In this document: piece by piece, positions 1 through 11,575 of the stretch | How the letters are laid out: the number at the start of each line of letters is the position of its first letter | Numbering within the stretch: position 1 is the first letter of the stretch | DNA from: Anthostomella pinea | Taxonomy: Eukaryota > Ascomycota > Sordariomycetes > Xylariales > Xylariaceae | Direction of reading: 5' to 3' | Length of the DNA: 64,000 nt | Assembly: GCA_963556695.1 (NCBI GenBank) | Contig: CAUWAG010000008.1 | Location: 806,001-870,000 of the forward strand | Program-made: the position numbers and the translations under genes | Notes under the pieces: model-generated | Told to the model about the DNA's origin: nothing | Databases searched by the model: none | Seen by the model: the letters and a program-made list of their open reading frames with translations, nothing else

Positions 1-123
1 ATCGATTGGGGCAATGTGCCGTTCGTGTATCTGGGCGCCTCGATGAGGATCGCCTTCCTCTGTGGAGTTGGCCTGGGAGGACAAGGACAGGCTAATAATA
101 CCAAGACGCGGAAGGCGGCTTGA
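1..123 (+). CDS. 3' end of a gene, possible membrane transporter C-terminus (partial)
   Basis: An open frame runs from base 1 to a TGA at 121-123 and encodes 40 residues. The first half is hydrophobic and reads like a last transmembrane helix (FVYLGASMRIAFLCGVGLGG); a short polar tail ending KTRKAA follows. This shape fits the C-terminus of an MFS-type transporter, but so little of the protein is present that the family is a guess. The gene begins left of the window. Confidence 0.4.
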   Translation: MDWGNVPFVYLGASMRIAFLCGVGLGGQGQANNTKTRKAA

Positions 124-1083
124 TCAACCCGTACAACCCGTGGTAGCACGCAGGTTACCGTAGCTCCCGGATACCGTGCGTCAAGATCTATAACTGCCGG
201 TCAGCCGGTGGTCACGACTCACCGGGTGGCCTATGAAGCTTTCACTAGGGAGGCCGCTCACAGCTTGAGATCCCATCAGCGATGCTTCTACCAAGGCACG
301 GCGACATATGGGCCGAAGAGACGAGACAAGCTCCACCGCAAGGTAATTAGTGAGCCGATGCGACAGCACACGTTCTAGGAGGCTTGGCGCCGGCGCAAGT
401 GATATAAGAAGCATAGGAGGATGATGGGATGAAATACGAAGCGTTTGTAGGTGGCTAGCACGAAGGAACCGAAGCATACGTATAGCATGTTCAAGGCACT
501 CGCAAATGCATATCAGCTTCTAGCAATCCCATGAGCGACACAAGCCGAGCCCAATCCGAGCTCAATCCTTTGATTGGGAACATTGGCATGACCATGTCGG
601 CGTCTCCTGCCCAAGCCGCTACTTGACTGGTGGAATTTTCGGCGCGGCCCATCGGATAACCACGACTCACTCCGCTATCCTGACCAATGTCGGGCCCTCG
701 CATAAGCCGAACATTCCTCGCTACGTTGCGGCGACGGTGGGACCGATCATCTACGGCACGGTGACGTGAGGATCTCGCCGGTGGCGGGCGCTCGCCTGAT
801 TCGCCTTGTTGACGCCCTAAGGATAAAATCGTGAGAATTAGGAACAGCGCAACCCCTCCAAGCGGCAGGATTCTGCAGCGGGCGAGGTGGGGGGTAAAGG
901 TAGGAGAGGTAGGGGTTTGTATGACGGGTTGCGATGCGATGACTACCTCGGTATATTATCTGCCTAGCCCCTCCATGGCCTTCGGATGACACGAAGCTCG
1001 TACCCGTGTCACTGTTTCCTTCCTCATTTCATCGGAATCGTATCTGTCACTTCGATACGCTCCCCAAGACAATCCCGCCCAAG
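124..1083. other. Intergenic, no gene recognised
   Basis: Only short frames without recognisable protein features are present on either strand. The last few hundred bases should contain the promoter of the alcohol dehydrogenase gene. No repeat or RNA gene was seen. Confidence 0.5.
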
Positions 1084-2361
1084 ATGTCCAAATACGACCA
1101 ATACGAAGGCTTCCAGGTCGAGTCGCCCGAGACCTGGACCGAGTTCCACAAGAACAAGTTTGACGTGAAGCCGTTTGGCGATCACGACGTCGAGATCAAA
1201 ATCGAGTGCTGCGGCGTCTGCTCGAGCGACATCCACACCATCAACGGCGGCTGGGGCGAGCAGAAATTCCCGCTGGCCGTCGGCCACGAGATCGTCGGCA
1301 AGGCGCTGCGCGTCGGGCCCAAGGTCACCCTTGTCAAGGAAGGCGAGCGCGTCGGCCTCGGCGCCCAGTGCTGGTCCTGCCTCGAGTGCCGCCAGTGCAA
1401 GAACGACAACGAGACGTACTGCACCCAGCAGGTCGACACCTACGGCCAGGCGTGGCCCGATACGGGCATCGTGACGCAGGGCGGCTACTCCTCGCACGTG
1501 AGGGCCCACGAGCACTGGTGAGCATCATAGCCTTCACCATGAGCAATTGGAACCCATCGTGACTGACTGGGCCCTACAGGGTCTTCCCCATCCCTGACGC
1601 AATACCGAGTCATCTCGCAGCACCAATGCTATGTGCTGGCATTACAAGCTACAGCCCACTGGTGGTACGTATAGAAACATCCCGTCACAAGACCCTGGGC
1701 CTTGGATTCGAGAACAAGCTTTGTTCTTCCCTTTCCTTCTTCATCTAGAAGCTGGCTGTACGGGTTTAAAGACAAGATGTTAACATACAAGCAGAGAAAC
1801 GGTGCCGGCCCGGGGAAGAAGGTCGGCATCGTCGGTCTGGGCGGCCTCGGCCATTTCGGCGTGCTGTTCGCCAAGGCGCTGGGGGCCGAGACGTGGGTGA
1901 TCTCGCGCTCGCACAGCAAGGAGGCCGACGCCAGGAAGATGGGCGCGGACGGGTACCTGGCATCGCAGGACCCGGACTGGAACAAGGAGCACGCCATGAC
2001 GTTCGACCTGATCATCAGCACGGCCAACAACTTCGGCGAGGGCTTCGACCTGGGCGCCTACCTGGCCCTGCTCGACGTCCACGGCAAGTGGGTGTCGGTC
2101 GGCATGCCCGAGGAGGCCACCCTCAACATCCGCCCGCAGGACCTGAACCCCAACGGCTGCCTGATCGGCTCCTCGCACCTCGGCAGCCGCAAGGAGATGT
2201 TGGATATGTACAAGCTGGCGGCCGAAAAGGGAATCAAATCATGGGTCGAGACTGTGCCGATCAGCGCCGAGAACCTGTCCGCGACGATGAAGAGGCTACG
2301 CAAGAATGATGTACGGTACCGATTTACCATGACGGACTATGACAGGGCCTTTGGGGCATAG
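1084..2361 (+). CDS. Zinc-dependent NADP(H) alcohol dehydrogenase, cinnamyl-alcohol/ADH6 type
   Basis: Exons 1084-1517, 1580-1664 and 1795-2361 join in frame to give 361 aa, the usual length for this medium-chain dehydrogenase family. The enzyme interconverts aldehydes and primary alcohols with NADP(H) in the cytosol. The catalytic zinc site is visible as CGVCSSDIH and GHEIVG. The structural zinc has four cysteines in CWSCLECRQCKNDNETYC, and the Rossmann motif is GLGGLGHFG. The start at 1084 is chosen because the family begins there; an in-frame ATG at 1006 would only add a non-conserved leader. Exon 3 could start three bases earlier (1792), adding one Gln. The substrate cannot be told from sequence. 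Confidence 0.93.
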
Positions 2362-2943
2362 AGAGCATACGGACTGGAGCATACAGAGCATCGGAAGGAA
2401 GGTGTCGAGGATGGTGGCGCGACGCATTTTACATTACAGCATTGGGGTTCCGCAATGAAGCAAATCGATACACAATGATTACCTATTAGACTAGACCTAA
2501 AGACATGGGTGAAAACACACTGGGAACACATTGACCGCGAGCTTCTCACTGCGAAAGCCAGAGCACCGGCTGCGGACGCATATGGATGTAGGGATGAACC
2601 TGCAAAACCAAAAGACCATGCTAATAATACCAAAGGCCAACCGGATTGCAGTCTCCTTTGCGTGGTCATATTTGGTCGGACGCCGGAGACGACGTCTCAG
2701 CCACGCGCCTACGTTCCGTATATTACCATCCAACTCCGTGGCATGGAGGACCAGCGGAGCCATCTGCTGCTTCTGCGTGGTGTTCGCGTTCGCCGCCGCC
2801 GTATCCCAGTCATCTCCGGCATGTCCGACACATGTCTGTGAGACGAATGCTTACAAGCACACAGTCCGTGTGTGCCATCCGTTTTGTGCCAGGCGGCGAT
2901 GAGCTGGGAAAGCCGTTCGTTGATCGAACCATCCACTCAAGAT
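2362..2943. other. Convergent intergenic region
   Basis: This is the space between the converging 3' ends of the dehydrogenase and CoA-transferase genes. It should hold both terminators and 3' UTRs. No coding frame with recognisable features was seen. Confidence 0.5.
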
Positions 2944-4787
2944 CTAGCGGACTATCGGAGTAAGCAAGTCCTGAGGCCACACAGCACGGTCTACCCCGTT
3001 CCCTCTCGTGCCAACATGAAACCCCGGCTTCACGTTGCCCTCGGGAAACTTCAGTACCGGCGCAACGGTGCTGATGCTCGTGCCCAGATTCTCGCAAGGC
3101 CTGACCTCGAAGTAGCTGGGTTTGAAGAGGGTGGCGGCATTGTTGGCCATGAGCATCTGCATGTACTGCGGCAGCATGTGCGTCATGCCGTGGTAGTGTC
3201 TGAAGACTCTCCGGCCGTCCTTGGTCCATAGAGCGTCCCATACGTCAGGAGGGTAGGCGCCGACCGTGTCGACGAGCCAGCGCGAGTAGTAATTCAGAGC
3301 AACCTGTTTGCTGGAGTCAGCAATCGGGCCGAGCTCTGTCAATCATTGTCGTCAGCGGCCAGACGTACATCTACTTTGTATGAGCCTCCGGCTTCCGACC
3401 GTCGAATCAGGGCGTCGAGGACAGCGCAGACACCAGTTACGCCCGTGCAGTAGTCGCTGTTGGGGAATACTGGCGTGACAGGCTCATCATTGCCCATGGC
3501 TCGGCCGAATTCCATCGACACACCACAACATGCGTCCGAGATCTGCTGCCAGCCGCTCCGGTCCTTCCAGGGCCCATGCCATCCGTAGCAGTTCTCGCGG
3601 ACGACGACAATGCCTCTGCCGCGTCCCTTGCATCGTTCGATAACCTCATCAGCTCCGAACCCCCATTTCTCCACCACGCCCGGGCGATAGCCCTGGACGA
3701 AGACATCGGCATCGAGGATGAGATCCCACATAGCTTGCCGGTCCTCCTCCTTGCGGAAATCCAGTTCGGTATTCCATTTACCAAAGTTCAAGTCGAGGTG
3801 CAGAGGACTCGCGTCTGGGAGATGGGGCGCGGCCACGCGCATGACGCTGGCTCCGAGCTCGGCTAGACCTCTTGTGATGGCCGGGGCGGCGATGATGCGC
3901 GTCATGTCGACGACCTTCAAGCCGCCGAGCGGGCGGGCCGGGCCCGTCAGCTCGCTCTGGCTCGGCTCGGGCCACCAGCTCGCGGGCGCGTCTCCGGCAC
4001 GCTCGGTCTCCCAGAGGCCGACGTCTGCGTTGGCCTTGCCGTGCTCGCTTTGCCGGTACTCCTCCGGGGTCCAGCAGATGGTGCCTGCCTGCCGGTACTT
4101 GTCGGCAGCTAGAGACTGCAGCTCGGCGCTATCCATCGAACCGACCTTTGCGACAAATGGCTTTATTGCCTCATCCCAAGATTGGGGCTCCTCCTCGGTT
4201 CGGTGCGGCAGTCCCAACATGTCCAGCGTGGGCTCGGGGTTGAGCGAGCCGTGCGTGTGGAAGAAGCGGTGGTCCTTGGTCCGATATATGTTGGTGGCGT
4301 TGGTGCGATGGAGTCCCGTCTGCCAGCCGTGGATGTCCGTAGACTTGAACATGGTATTGAAGCGTTTCACCGCTTTCGGATCGGCGAATGAGGCCAATGT
4401 CAGGGGTGATTGGCCCATGGGGTCGATCTTCCAGAGCAATGTACTCATGATGAAGAGCTGCGCATGGTCGGTATCCACGACGACTTTCTGCGGAGGCAGA
4501 CCGGACTTCTTGTGGACCAGGGCGTTGACGTAGGCGGCCTCGAGCCCTTTCAACGAAGCAATGCTTTCGGCGAAGCGCCAATTGATCGGAATGCTTGGGT
4601 AGTCGGCGCCTGTGAACTCGACCGGAGCGGCAAACTTCTCGATGCCATTGAGAAGGTGTTTGGAGACCAGAGGATTGCGTAGAATGCCTTTTTCGAACAC
4701 AGCGCGAGTCTCGTTGGGGACCGAATACGCTGAACTTGTGCCGTTGCTTGACGCCTCGGCGCCGTTGGCCAGGCCGTCTTTTGCCAT
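2944..4787 (-). CDS. Family III CoA-transferase (CaiB/BaiF type)
   Basis: Two exons, 4787-3369 and 3303-2944, join in frame across a 65-nt intron (GTACGT...AACAG) to give 592 aa. Family III enzymes move CoA between carboxylic acids through an aspartyl-CoA intermediate. The two-part architecture of fungal members is visible: an N-terminal CaiB-like half and a second half opening with RPLGGLKVVDMTRIIAAPA, followed by ADVFVQGYRPGVVEKWGFG. The junction restores the conserved YKVD/VALNYYS segment. A short frame from 3342 overlaps the intron and is an artefact. The physiological acyl group is unknown; it lies tail-to-tail with the alcohol dehydrogenase, which does not by itself imply a shared pathway. 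Confidence 0.9.
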
Positions 4788-5722
4788 ACCGAAGAGATGG
4801 AAGGGAGGTAACCAGGGCGAAAATGAAGGAGTCGCGCAAAAAAAGAAAGAGGGTTTTGGTTCGCAGAACTGAGAATAGTCAACTTGGCAGCTCGATGCTG
4901 TTCTAGTTCATGCACAGCCACGTGCATCTGCGTGTGGGACCGGCACGGCGATGTCCCGAATCACCCTTAGGCCCGGGATCCACCATTATGATCATAGGGG
5001 GTGGCCCACGGGTATGCATAGCAGAGTGATTTGGACATTAAAGGGAAGCACGCGAGGTTCATTTACGGCACGCAGTTCTCTCCAGACGGGAGCTAGCTCG
5101 TTAGTGTGGGGGAGCGATAGACGGATATGGCTTTACGACGGCAAGACAGGAGAAGCGGTGAAGCGGTGAAGCGTCAGTGAAGGAGAGCACAAAATATCGA
5201 GTCTGACGTTCGGGTGGGCAGTACGATTCGACCTGGACTTATTAATGGAAAGAAAACGGGGAGAGGTTTACACCAGGCAACACCTTTTGACTGTATCTTC
5301 CCGGCTCGTCTAAAGTACAACCATAGGGAGACAAGGCTCAGTCCAAAGCTTCGTATAGCGACGGAAAACAAAGAACTCTGCTGTCGAAGGAAGTCAATTG
5401 TGCCCGTCAGCTTGCTATCTGCGAGATGGACTTTTCTGCGGGGGTCACACATGCGCTCTGTGATGGTATGTATTATTAATAGTAATTCGTAATTTCGTAG
5501 AATGAGTTCGCTGTGACAACCTGGGCCTGAAAGCCCAATATGGTCGACAGAACATAAGCATGACAAGTAGCTTGTAGTTTCGCTGTGACAAGACGGATGA
5601 CATATGGACACCCTCATCCCCTTAACCAGATGAACGAGAGATCCCAACAGACAATCAGACTGACCTATGCGCAAAACACACCGCTTCCAACCCTCGATCC
5701 AACGCTTCATTGTAGCCAAGCG
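4788..5722. other. Intergenic, no gene recognised
   Basis: This holds the upstream region of the CoA-transferase gene and the 3' flank of the RING-finger gene. A short direct repeat (gaagcggtgaagcggtgaagc) lies near 5153-5171. The frames on both strands have no recognisable protein features. Confidence 0.45.
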
Positions 5723-6996
5723 TCACGATGCTGGCCCTTGATGCCGGTTGACTTCGTCCTCGCTACTCTGGACAGTTTGGCTGCTGTCTGAGCTTTGGCT
5801 TCTGTCTAAGCTATCCTCCCAGCGATGGGAAATAGCTACATCAAGTTCGAACTCTATCTGACGGACCTTGAACCTGGGATTGCGGCGTACCATCTTATAC
5901 CAGAGTTTCTCCTCCTCGACGAAATTGCCGAGAAAAATCGTAAGGTTTATCAACATAAGATGGAGGTTCCCCAAGTCGTTTGCAATGCTCATCGGATCCG
6001 TCCAATTGCCGCGGATCGCCCTCTCTACAGGCGAGGTGGTCATGCCGACAGGATCTCGATCGGGCGGGAAGTGTTTCTCGAAGAGTGCCAGAAGCTTATC
6101 AAGCGAACGGCTACGGAAGCCGCAGTCTCTCTCATGGTAATACAACTTGTTGTAAACGTATGTGTCACATATATACGCTTGCCATTGCGCGCGATCCACG
6201 GTGGTGGCCTTCGTAAGCAGCTTCCGCATCTCGATGCAGTCGTCGACGAGGTGCTCGGTTGCCACCCGCCGCCGCAGGGATCTGACTTGAAATCGAGCGA
6301 CCGGCGATCCATGCGAGGGTTGCACAAGTAAAGCATGATCAAGTAAGTTATGATGCGCAGGCCGAGGCCTACCATCTTTTCCGAATCGGTCTTGACCTCG
6401 CAGCAACAGCAGGCGCATTCCCTGCTCAACACAGCCGCGTCTATAAAGTTGCCCGATCGGAACAGCCGGAGGCTCACCACGTGTCCGCATGAGTGCCTGA
6501 GGCTGGCGCGACAATATGGGCAGTGAACGTTAAGGTCGTCTGTCTTGCTGTTGTATCCCAACGCCCATATGACTATGCACCTGGGATGAAAGGAATGGCG
6601 GCAGGGCAAGGTGACATGGGCTGACTGGTCGTCTTTATCCTGGCAAATTGCACACATTTCAGTGGTGGTGTTGTTGACGTTGCCATGTTCTCCACTGAGG
6701 GCGGCACCAAGATCACGAATTGGTTGACTGATTCTGCAGTTTCGGAAGCTCCGATTTCGTAGTCCCCGTCATCGAGAGTCCAACACCGCACCATGTTGTC
6801 CAGGGAGTCGGCGCTCGACGAGGAATTGGGTTGGCTTGGGGCATTGTCGGTGGTCACCCCTTTCGAATTGTTCCTCAGTGGTGACATTGGGTTGGCTTGG
6901 GGCATCGTCGATTGACATCCCTTCGGAGTGTTTCTCGGGGGTATCGTCGATGGTCAGTCCTTCGAACAGTTTCTCGACGCTGCAATGGGACGACAT
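5723..6996 (-). CDS. RING-finger protein, probably frameshifted near its 5' end
   Basis: A RING-type zinc-binding domain begins at about 6654 with CAIC, continues through LPCRHSFHPRC and ends with CPYC; it would recruit a ubiquitin-conjugating enzyme. Downstream, the frame ending at 6325 and the frame starting at 6281 join if a 44-nt intron (6282-6325, GTGCAA...TCAG) is removed. The C-terminal part is charged and helical and stops at 5723. Upstream, an N-terminal segment starts at 6996 (MSSHCSVEKLFEG) but leaves frame inside an imperfect repeat near 6860. A second frame change is needed to reach the RING. The gene may be broken, may have an unrecognised intron, or may carry assembly errors. 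The target is unknown. Confidence 0.5.
6826..6980 (-). repeat. Intragenic imperfect direct repeats (about 60 bp units)
   Basis: Up to three diverged copies of a unit of about 60 bp encode variants of IDDAPSQPN / TTDNAPSQPN / TIDDTPEKH. The copy nearest the RING has one extra base in a homopolymer (ccccttt against cccctt on the + strand) relative to the other copies. That base alone explains the local loss of frame. Confidence 0.6.
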
Positions 6997-8165
6997 AGTT
7001 TACGATAAAAGGCGCTATGCTATTGCGTAATGTGTGGTGGTGATATAGTAGTATTGCTAGAAGAGGTGTTAATAGGTTGCTCTGAGCTCTCTCTGAGCGT
7101 ATCAATGGAGGATGGAGGTCGAGCAGCTCGAGTCGGATTGAAATAAGATCATCTCTACAGGAAGTGACACACGATGGAGAAACCACGAACATCTGGGAGT
7201 GAGCGATATAAGAAGTCGCAAGGCTTGTGGGCTGAAGATACCGCGCCGGTTGGGCAGCCACGATTCTGAAGAACATTTGGGGTACCTTATGCTATGCCAT
7301 AACGAAAGCGCAAGGCAGCGTTTACATACATACACTCCCTCACGTCAAAGCAATTGCCCAACGGCATCACTGCCCGAATGTACCTACCTGGGTAGGTAGT
7401 TTTCATTATTTGCCGCCTGCTGCAACGTCGGAACATATCTCTGTGGATCACAAGATGTGTCGTCGACGGCTTGCCGGGTCTTGGTGCGCTGAATCCAAAT
7501 GATATGCTGAGAGAACAGTCAAAAAGGGGTACGAAGTGTCTCTACCCGTAACAAGGTCGAAGGTGGACACTGGACATATCAAACACAATGCGATGCTCCG
7601 GCTGGGCGGATTGCGAGAGGTCTGACTGAACTTCACCCATGTAATGGTACAATACGAGAAAGGGGGAATTTGATAGGAATTCTTTTATATCAGTACTGCC
7701 CAAACGATGCTCGGAGTGCCAAGCAGACTGACCATAGAGACCGAGCAAAAGGGGTCGCATCTGCCAATGCTGCCCAAGACAGCGATTCATTGACATCGGC
7801 ATATATATGGTACTTCCCACTTCCCAGGTCATCGCCCACCAGCTCCATGGGACCAGCCCCGAGGCTTTCTGTGCCAACCTTCCTTTAATGCTGGCTGTAT
7901 TAGTACGAGAAGCTCCTGATTCAGCATGGCAACGAAGATCAAGGAGACCTGCTTGCACTGAGCTTCGAGATACTGACCCCTATCGTGGGATTCAATCCGT
8001 TGCACGCGACTTGGCTTACAGCTGTATGGCTCGACATGGAATCAATTATGAGTAATGCACTAAGTGTCTGTTTGACATTGGTGGCTTGACCGATAGCACA
8101 GGTAAACGCGATACGCAGGGCCTGCAGGCGGGATCCATCTGTACACAGGCCAAAGGACTACCCGG
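6997..8165. other. Gene-poor stretch, nothing recognised
   Basis: Several frames of 60-140 codons exist on both strands, but none shows a family motif, a signal peptide or a convincing exon chain. The region may be decayed sequence. Confidence 0.4.
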
Positions 8166-8470
8166 TTGAAGGACCGCAAGATGAGTCGGCCAAGTATCGT
8201 TCGGAAGTTGAGACTCCTTATTGGCTTTCTCGACTGGATTGACCCGTCAGCATCTGTCAATGCAAACAGATCATCCAGAAGTTATATCCTTGGTCGGTCT
8301 CTGAATGGCGCTCCGGGTGGAGGCGACTCCGCGGGAGCTCTCCCTGAATGGGACGTCTCGACCCATTTGGAATTTCAGCTTTGACCTCCTCCACACCTTG
8401 GACTGGCTACAGGATAATATAAATTTGAGCGACGAGCCCAGTGGGAGACGATTCTATGTTGCACAGTATA
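8166..8470 (+). pseudogene. Possible relic of a Zn2Cys6 regulator C-terminus
   Basis: One frame reads LRLLIGFLDWIDPSAS and later PEWDVSTHLEFQ; a second frame continues SFDLLHTLDWLQDNINLSD. Together these resemble the C-terminal end of fungal C6 regulators, which often have a LxxFLxWIxPSxxN segment and an acidic tail with LxTFDWL. At least one frame change is needed and no zinc cluster is found upstream. The call is tentative and rests on pattern memory, not on a search. Confidence 0.3.
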
Positions 8471-8785
8471 GATCCATGCTATCTATGGCCATGACTGCCA
8501 GGGGAAGGCCGTGAGGGGGGAAAGGGGTCAGGAGAACCTAGAACGAAAGAGCTTGATCAACGATCTTGTCAAGGAGAAGTTTCAATAATCAATAGAGTAG
8601 AATTTCTTTATTTACCTTATGACCGCAACTTGCTCTGATTATGCTGCACTGTCATTATCCCCTTGCAGCCGTAGCCTTTGGGATGCCTCCTTACTTCGTG
8701 AAGCTGTATTTGAGATAGAGGTTATTCAAAAGCAGCAATCGTGGCAAATAAAGTTAACCAGGTATGCTAATAGGAACGCATTGAT

Positions 8786-8843
8786 ACGTGTTAATTGAGC
8801 TTGGCTCGACAAAGACGTGTTAACTGAGCTTGGCTCGACAAAG
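8786..8843. repeat. 29-bp tandem duplication
   Basis: Two adjacent 29-bp units, 8786-8814 and 8815-8843, begin acgtgttaa and end cgacaaag. They differ at one position (T in the first, C in the second). They lie in non-coding sequence. Confidence 0.85.
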
Positions 8844-9337
8844 AGGGTTGTACCAGGCATGGATGTGAAAACCCCTGAAGTCTCAAATGCTGCTTTGCAC
8901 GGTCGTATTGAATGGAGAACTGAACGAGGGGAGCGACGAAGGTGGTGAACAATTAACTGAAAGACGACCATACCACACCATGGGAACTGGTAGACTTGCT
9001 GCGACGAGTTGAGTGAATCAACGAACCACGAGACACTGTGCTGTGATGATCAGCCCCTGACAACAAAGCCTCTGGTCCACTGAAGGTACCGCAGTAGGCT
9101 TCAGTCTACTCCCCGGCATTGATAAGTACAGCGCTGCCACCGCAAGGCCTACTGTAGCAGGCCCAAGCTCACGGCAATGTCACCCACCGCGGGTAAACTG
9201 TTAAGGGGCATTGTCCCCATCCTACTCCAAGCCTGTGTCCCAAGCAACGCCCCCAAATTAGCCAGCCGGTCCGCCTTCGTTGTCGAGGGGGTTATGTATG
9301 CCAATAGCTCGCCGACCCTTCATCAAGTAAAGGACTA
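8844..9337. other. Intergenic, nothing recognised
   Basis: No coding frame or RNA gene was seen before the tRNA-like gene. Confidence 0.4.
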
Positions 9338-9339
9338 AC

Positions 9340-9477
9340 GGTTGGGTAGTCCAGTGGTTAGGACGCCTTCGCTCAAGGGTGTCCCACCTCGGCTCGCCCT
9401 TAGGGGCAAGAGGAGGAAAAATGGGAGGCACCGGCCTGAGTCGTTAAGGAAACCTGGGTTCGATTCTCAGCCCGACC
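9340..9477 (+). tRNA. tRNA-like gene with a long intervening sequence, isotype unresolved
   Basis: The ends form a good acceptor stem (GGTTGGG with CCCGACC, one G-U pair, then A). A D-arm follows (GTCC-AGTGGTTA-GGAC), and the T-arm is canonical (CTGGG-TTCGATT-CTCAG). A run of five T at 9486-9490 suits pol III termination. About 60-65 nt of extra sequence sits in the anticodon region, between GCCTTCGCTCAAG and TTAAGG, as expected for a tRNA intron. The anticodon could be CAA (Leu) if the intron follows CTCAAG, but the short variable loop and Gln/Glu-like D-arm argue against a class II leucine tRNA. A decayed tRNA is also possible. Confidence 0.65.
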
Positions 9478-9490
9478 AATTAATTCATTT

Positions 9491-10114
9491 TTGTGTCTCT
9501 TCTGTATTTTTGATTTTCTGTTGTGCGTTCGCTCCCGTCGTTCCAATCTCTTGAACCATCACCATCACCACCTCTGCCTCCCTCCTTCTTTCCTTCTTTC
9601 ATTCCTCCTGAACTTCTCCCCAGCCGCCCGTCCCCGTCCCGTACTCTATTTTACTCTTTTTTAAGCAACTGTCGACAACCGATCAAGCTTCAAATCATTT
9701 GGAGATCGAGATGACTTGATCAAACGAAGCAAGCCGGTATGGGTTTCCTTTGTGTGGCACATCCTGCCCCTGATCACTCACTCCGCGCCTTTAATGAGAG
9801 GCTCACCGCAACGGACTTCGTATACCGCGGATTATGTCACGAAACTATCCCAGTACAGGCTGCCGCAAGAATGAGTTGTACAACGGACCCTACCGATCGA
9901 CGACTCGGTGGTTTAGACACGACAACGCGTATAGCCGGGCAATCATATAATCTGCTGTTCCGCACTGCTCGCAGTCAGCCATACATACCTGGGTGGTACT
10001 GCACCCCCTCATCCTTGGCAATTGTGCGATCAGTCACAGAAGTCAAGATCCACTTGATGTTTCACAACACATGAAAAGAAAGAATATGTTCCAAGCCCTT
10101 CTTGATCACCTGTG
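9491..10114. other. Pyrimidine-rich then featureless intergenic DNA
   Basis: A CT-rich tract runs over about 9556-9622, of the kind often found just upstream of fungal transcription starts, but no convincing gene follows on the + strand. The frame at 9739-10074 has no recognisable features. Confidence 0.35.
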
Positions 10115-10645
10115 CTAACGTTTTTTCTTTGTCCCAGGGAGTATAGAGTAGACGCAATGAATTCCGACGAAGAGCCGGGCCGCGATGCAGATGCATATAC
10201 CCCACGAGATTCTTGACGACGAGAGTCGGATTAAGAGGGCGATAATATACCTCTTCAACCTATTGGAACCGGCGCCAACGGAGATCGGCAATACACCAGC
10301 AACGTCTAAGATGCTGGTCCACAGCTGAAGGGCAACCCGGCAATACGAATCCAGATTATGCACGCAGCAGCCAAGGCCGTCGATGCATATTCGTCTCAGT
10401 TCTATTCGCACTCCACCACGATAATGCCAATGAGGAGTTGGCACGAGAACATCAATATCGACTCTGAGACCAGCAACGGTTTCCGAACCGACTTCTCGAT
10501 CATCATCAATGGTAGCTGGATCGACGCCCGTGGCCAGCAAAGGGGCTGTGCTGTTCATCACGCCAAGGTGCCGAAAGAAGATAGGGGCGTAATAGTTGAC
10601 TGTTGAAACGTTGACTCGAGAACCATGCTTTGACGGTATAGGCAC
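10115..10645 (-). pseudogene. Probable relic of an MFS sugar transporter
   Basis: The N-terminal part of this frame (VNYYAPIFFRHLGV then STAPLLATGV) matches the conserved helix 7 region of fungal sugar/H+ symporters. That region normally reads like INYYAPxIFxxxGL...LLATGVYG. After ATGV the frame loses the family pattern; the rest is a degenerate mix without transmembrane organisation. No neighbouring exon restores a transporter. It is best read as a small decayed fragment. Confidence 0.35.
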
Positions 10646-11575
10646 TTGCTTACTTGAATCAATACCGAACGAGACAGTTAGACATGTACAATGAAATGGA
10701 AAACAGTAGGAAAAAGAGGCACCTCATAACCTGCACCTGCAGCCAACAGAATTCTAACCCCGAGCCCAGCGAGGAATTGGTCTGGGTAGAGGTAGGCCCC
10801 AGGCCTTAGCTAGGCACCGGCCGTGAGATAAGAACCGAGTTTGGCCCATAAAAAACCGATGAATATCGTGTGCTTCTGCGTGAAGACCTTGGCACGGATA
10901 CGAGTAGAACGGCAGCGAGCCCAGCCACGGAGCTAGAGCATCGAGGTCGTTCAGCCCTTCTTTCGCACCATCATTTTTGACGATATGGAAAAACACTCTC
11001 GCGAACGTGGGGGCTGGGTATGACAAGAGCCTGCTGTCCAAGCACTCCTTGTTGATTGGTGTACTGTCCTAGCCACCCTCGGCGGAATGAGACTTATACC
11101 TCCACGATGATGGCTAGGACGGCACAGACTACGGGAAACCAATCCGGGTGGCGTGTTGCGAGGGCGTCGACACGACTGCCGGTGCGTTGGCCCCCGAACA
11201 CTCGTCCATCTTTCGGCGGAATCGCCCCTCCCACTCCATACTCGGAGTCGCTGTGTAGCGCACACAGCGAGGTGGAGGACTCCTTGGGAGTGAAGTCGGA
11301 GGGATCACGATCGTTGGTCAGCTGGGTTCCGAGCGCGGCCCGCCAATTGCGGGGATTCGGGATTTTGGTCCTGACTGGAGTCAAGGTGAAGAAAGTGACG
11401 ACATTCGTACCACTTACTATTTTTCACACACTGTCCGAAACGCTCTCGCCCTGACACCTCAGTCCCCTTTTGAAGAAACAGTTTCTGACACCGGGGCGCA
11501 TTGGGCGCAGAGTCAGTCACCTCGACCACAGCCAATTCTACACACGTCATCACGGACGCGAGATCCACAAACATC
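10646..11575. other. Intergenic, upstream of the oxidoreductase gene
   Basis: Frames on both strands (for example 11094-11384 and 10754-11041, minus) show no family motif. The last part is the likely promoter and 5' UTR of the following gene. Confidence 0.4.

Noticed and set aside
1024..1515. Long minus-strand frame opposite alcohol dehydrogenase exon 1
   Set aside because: It is an antisense shadow of a GC-rich coding exon with no recognisable protein features of its own.
11094..11384. Minus-strand 96-codon frame with a hydrophobic C-terminus
   Set aside because: It overlaps the presumed promoter of the oxidoreductase gene and shows no homology I recognise; a chance frame is as likely.
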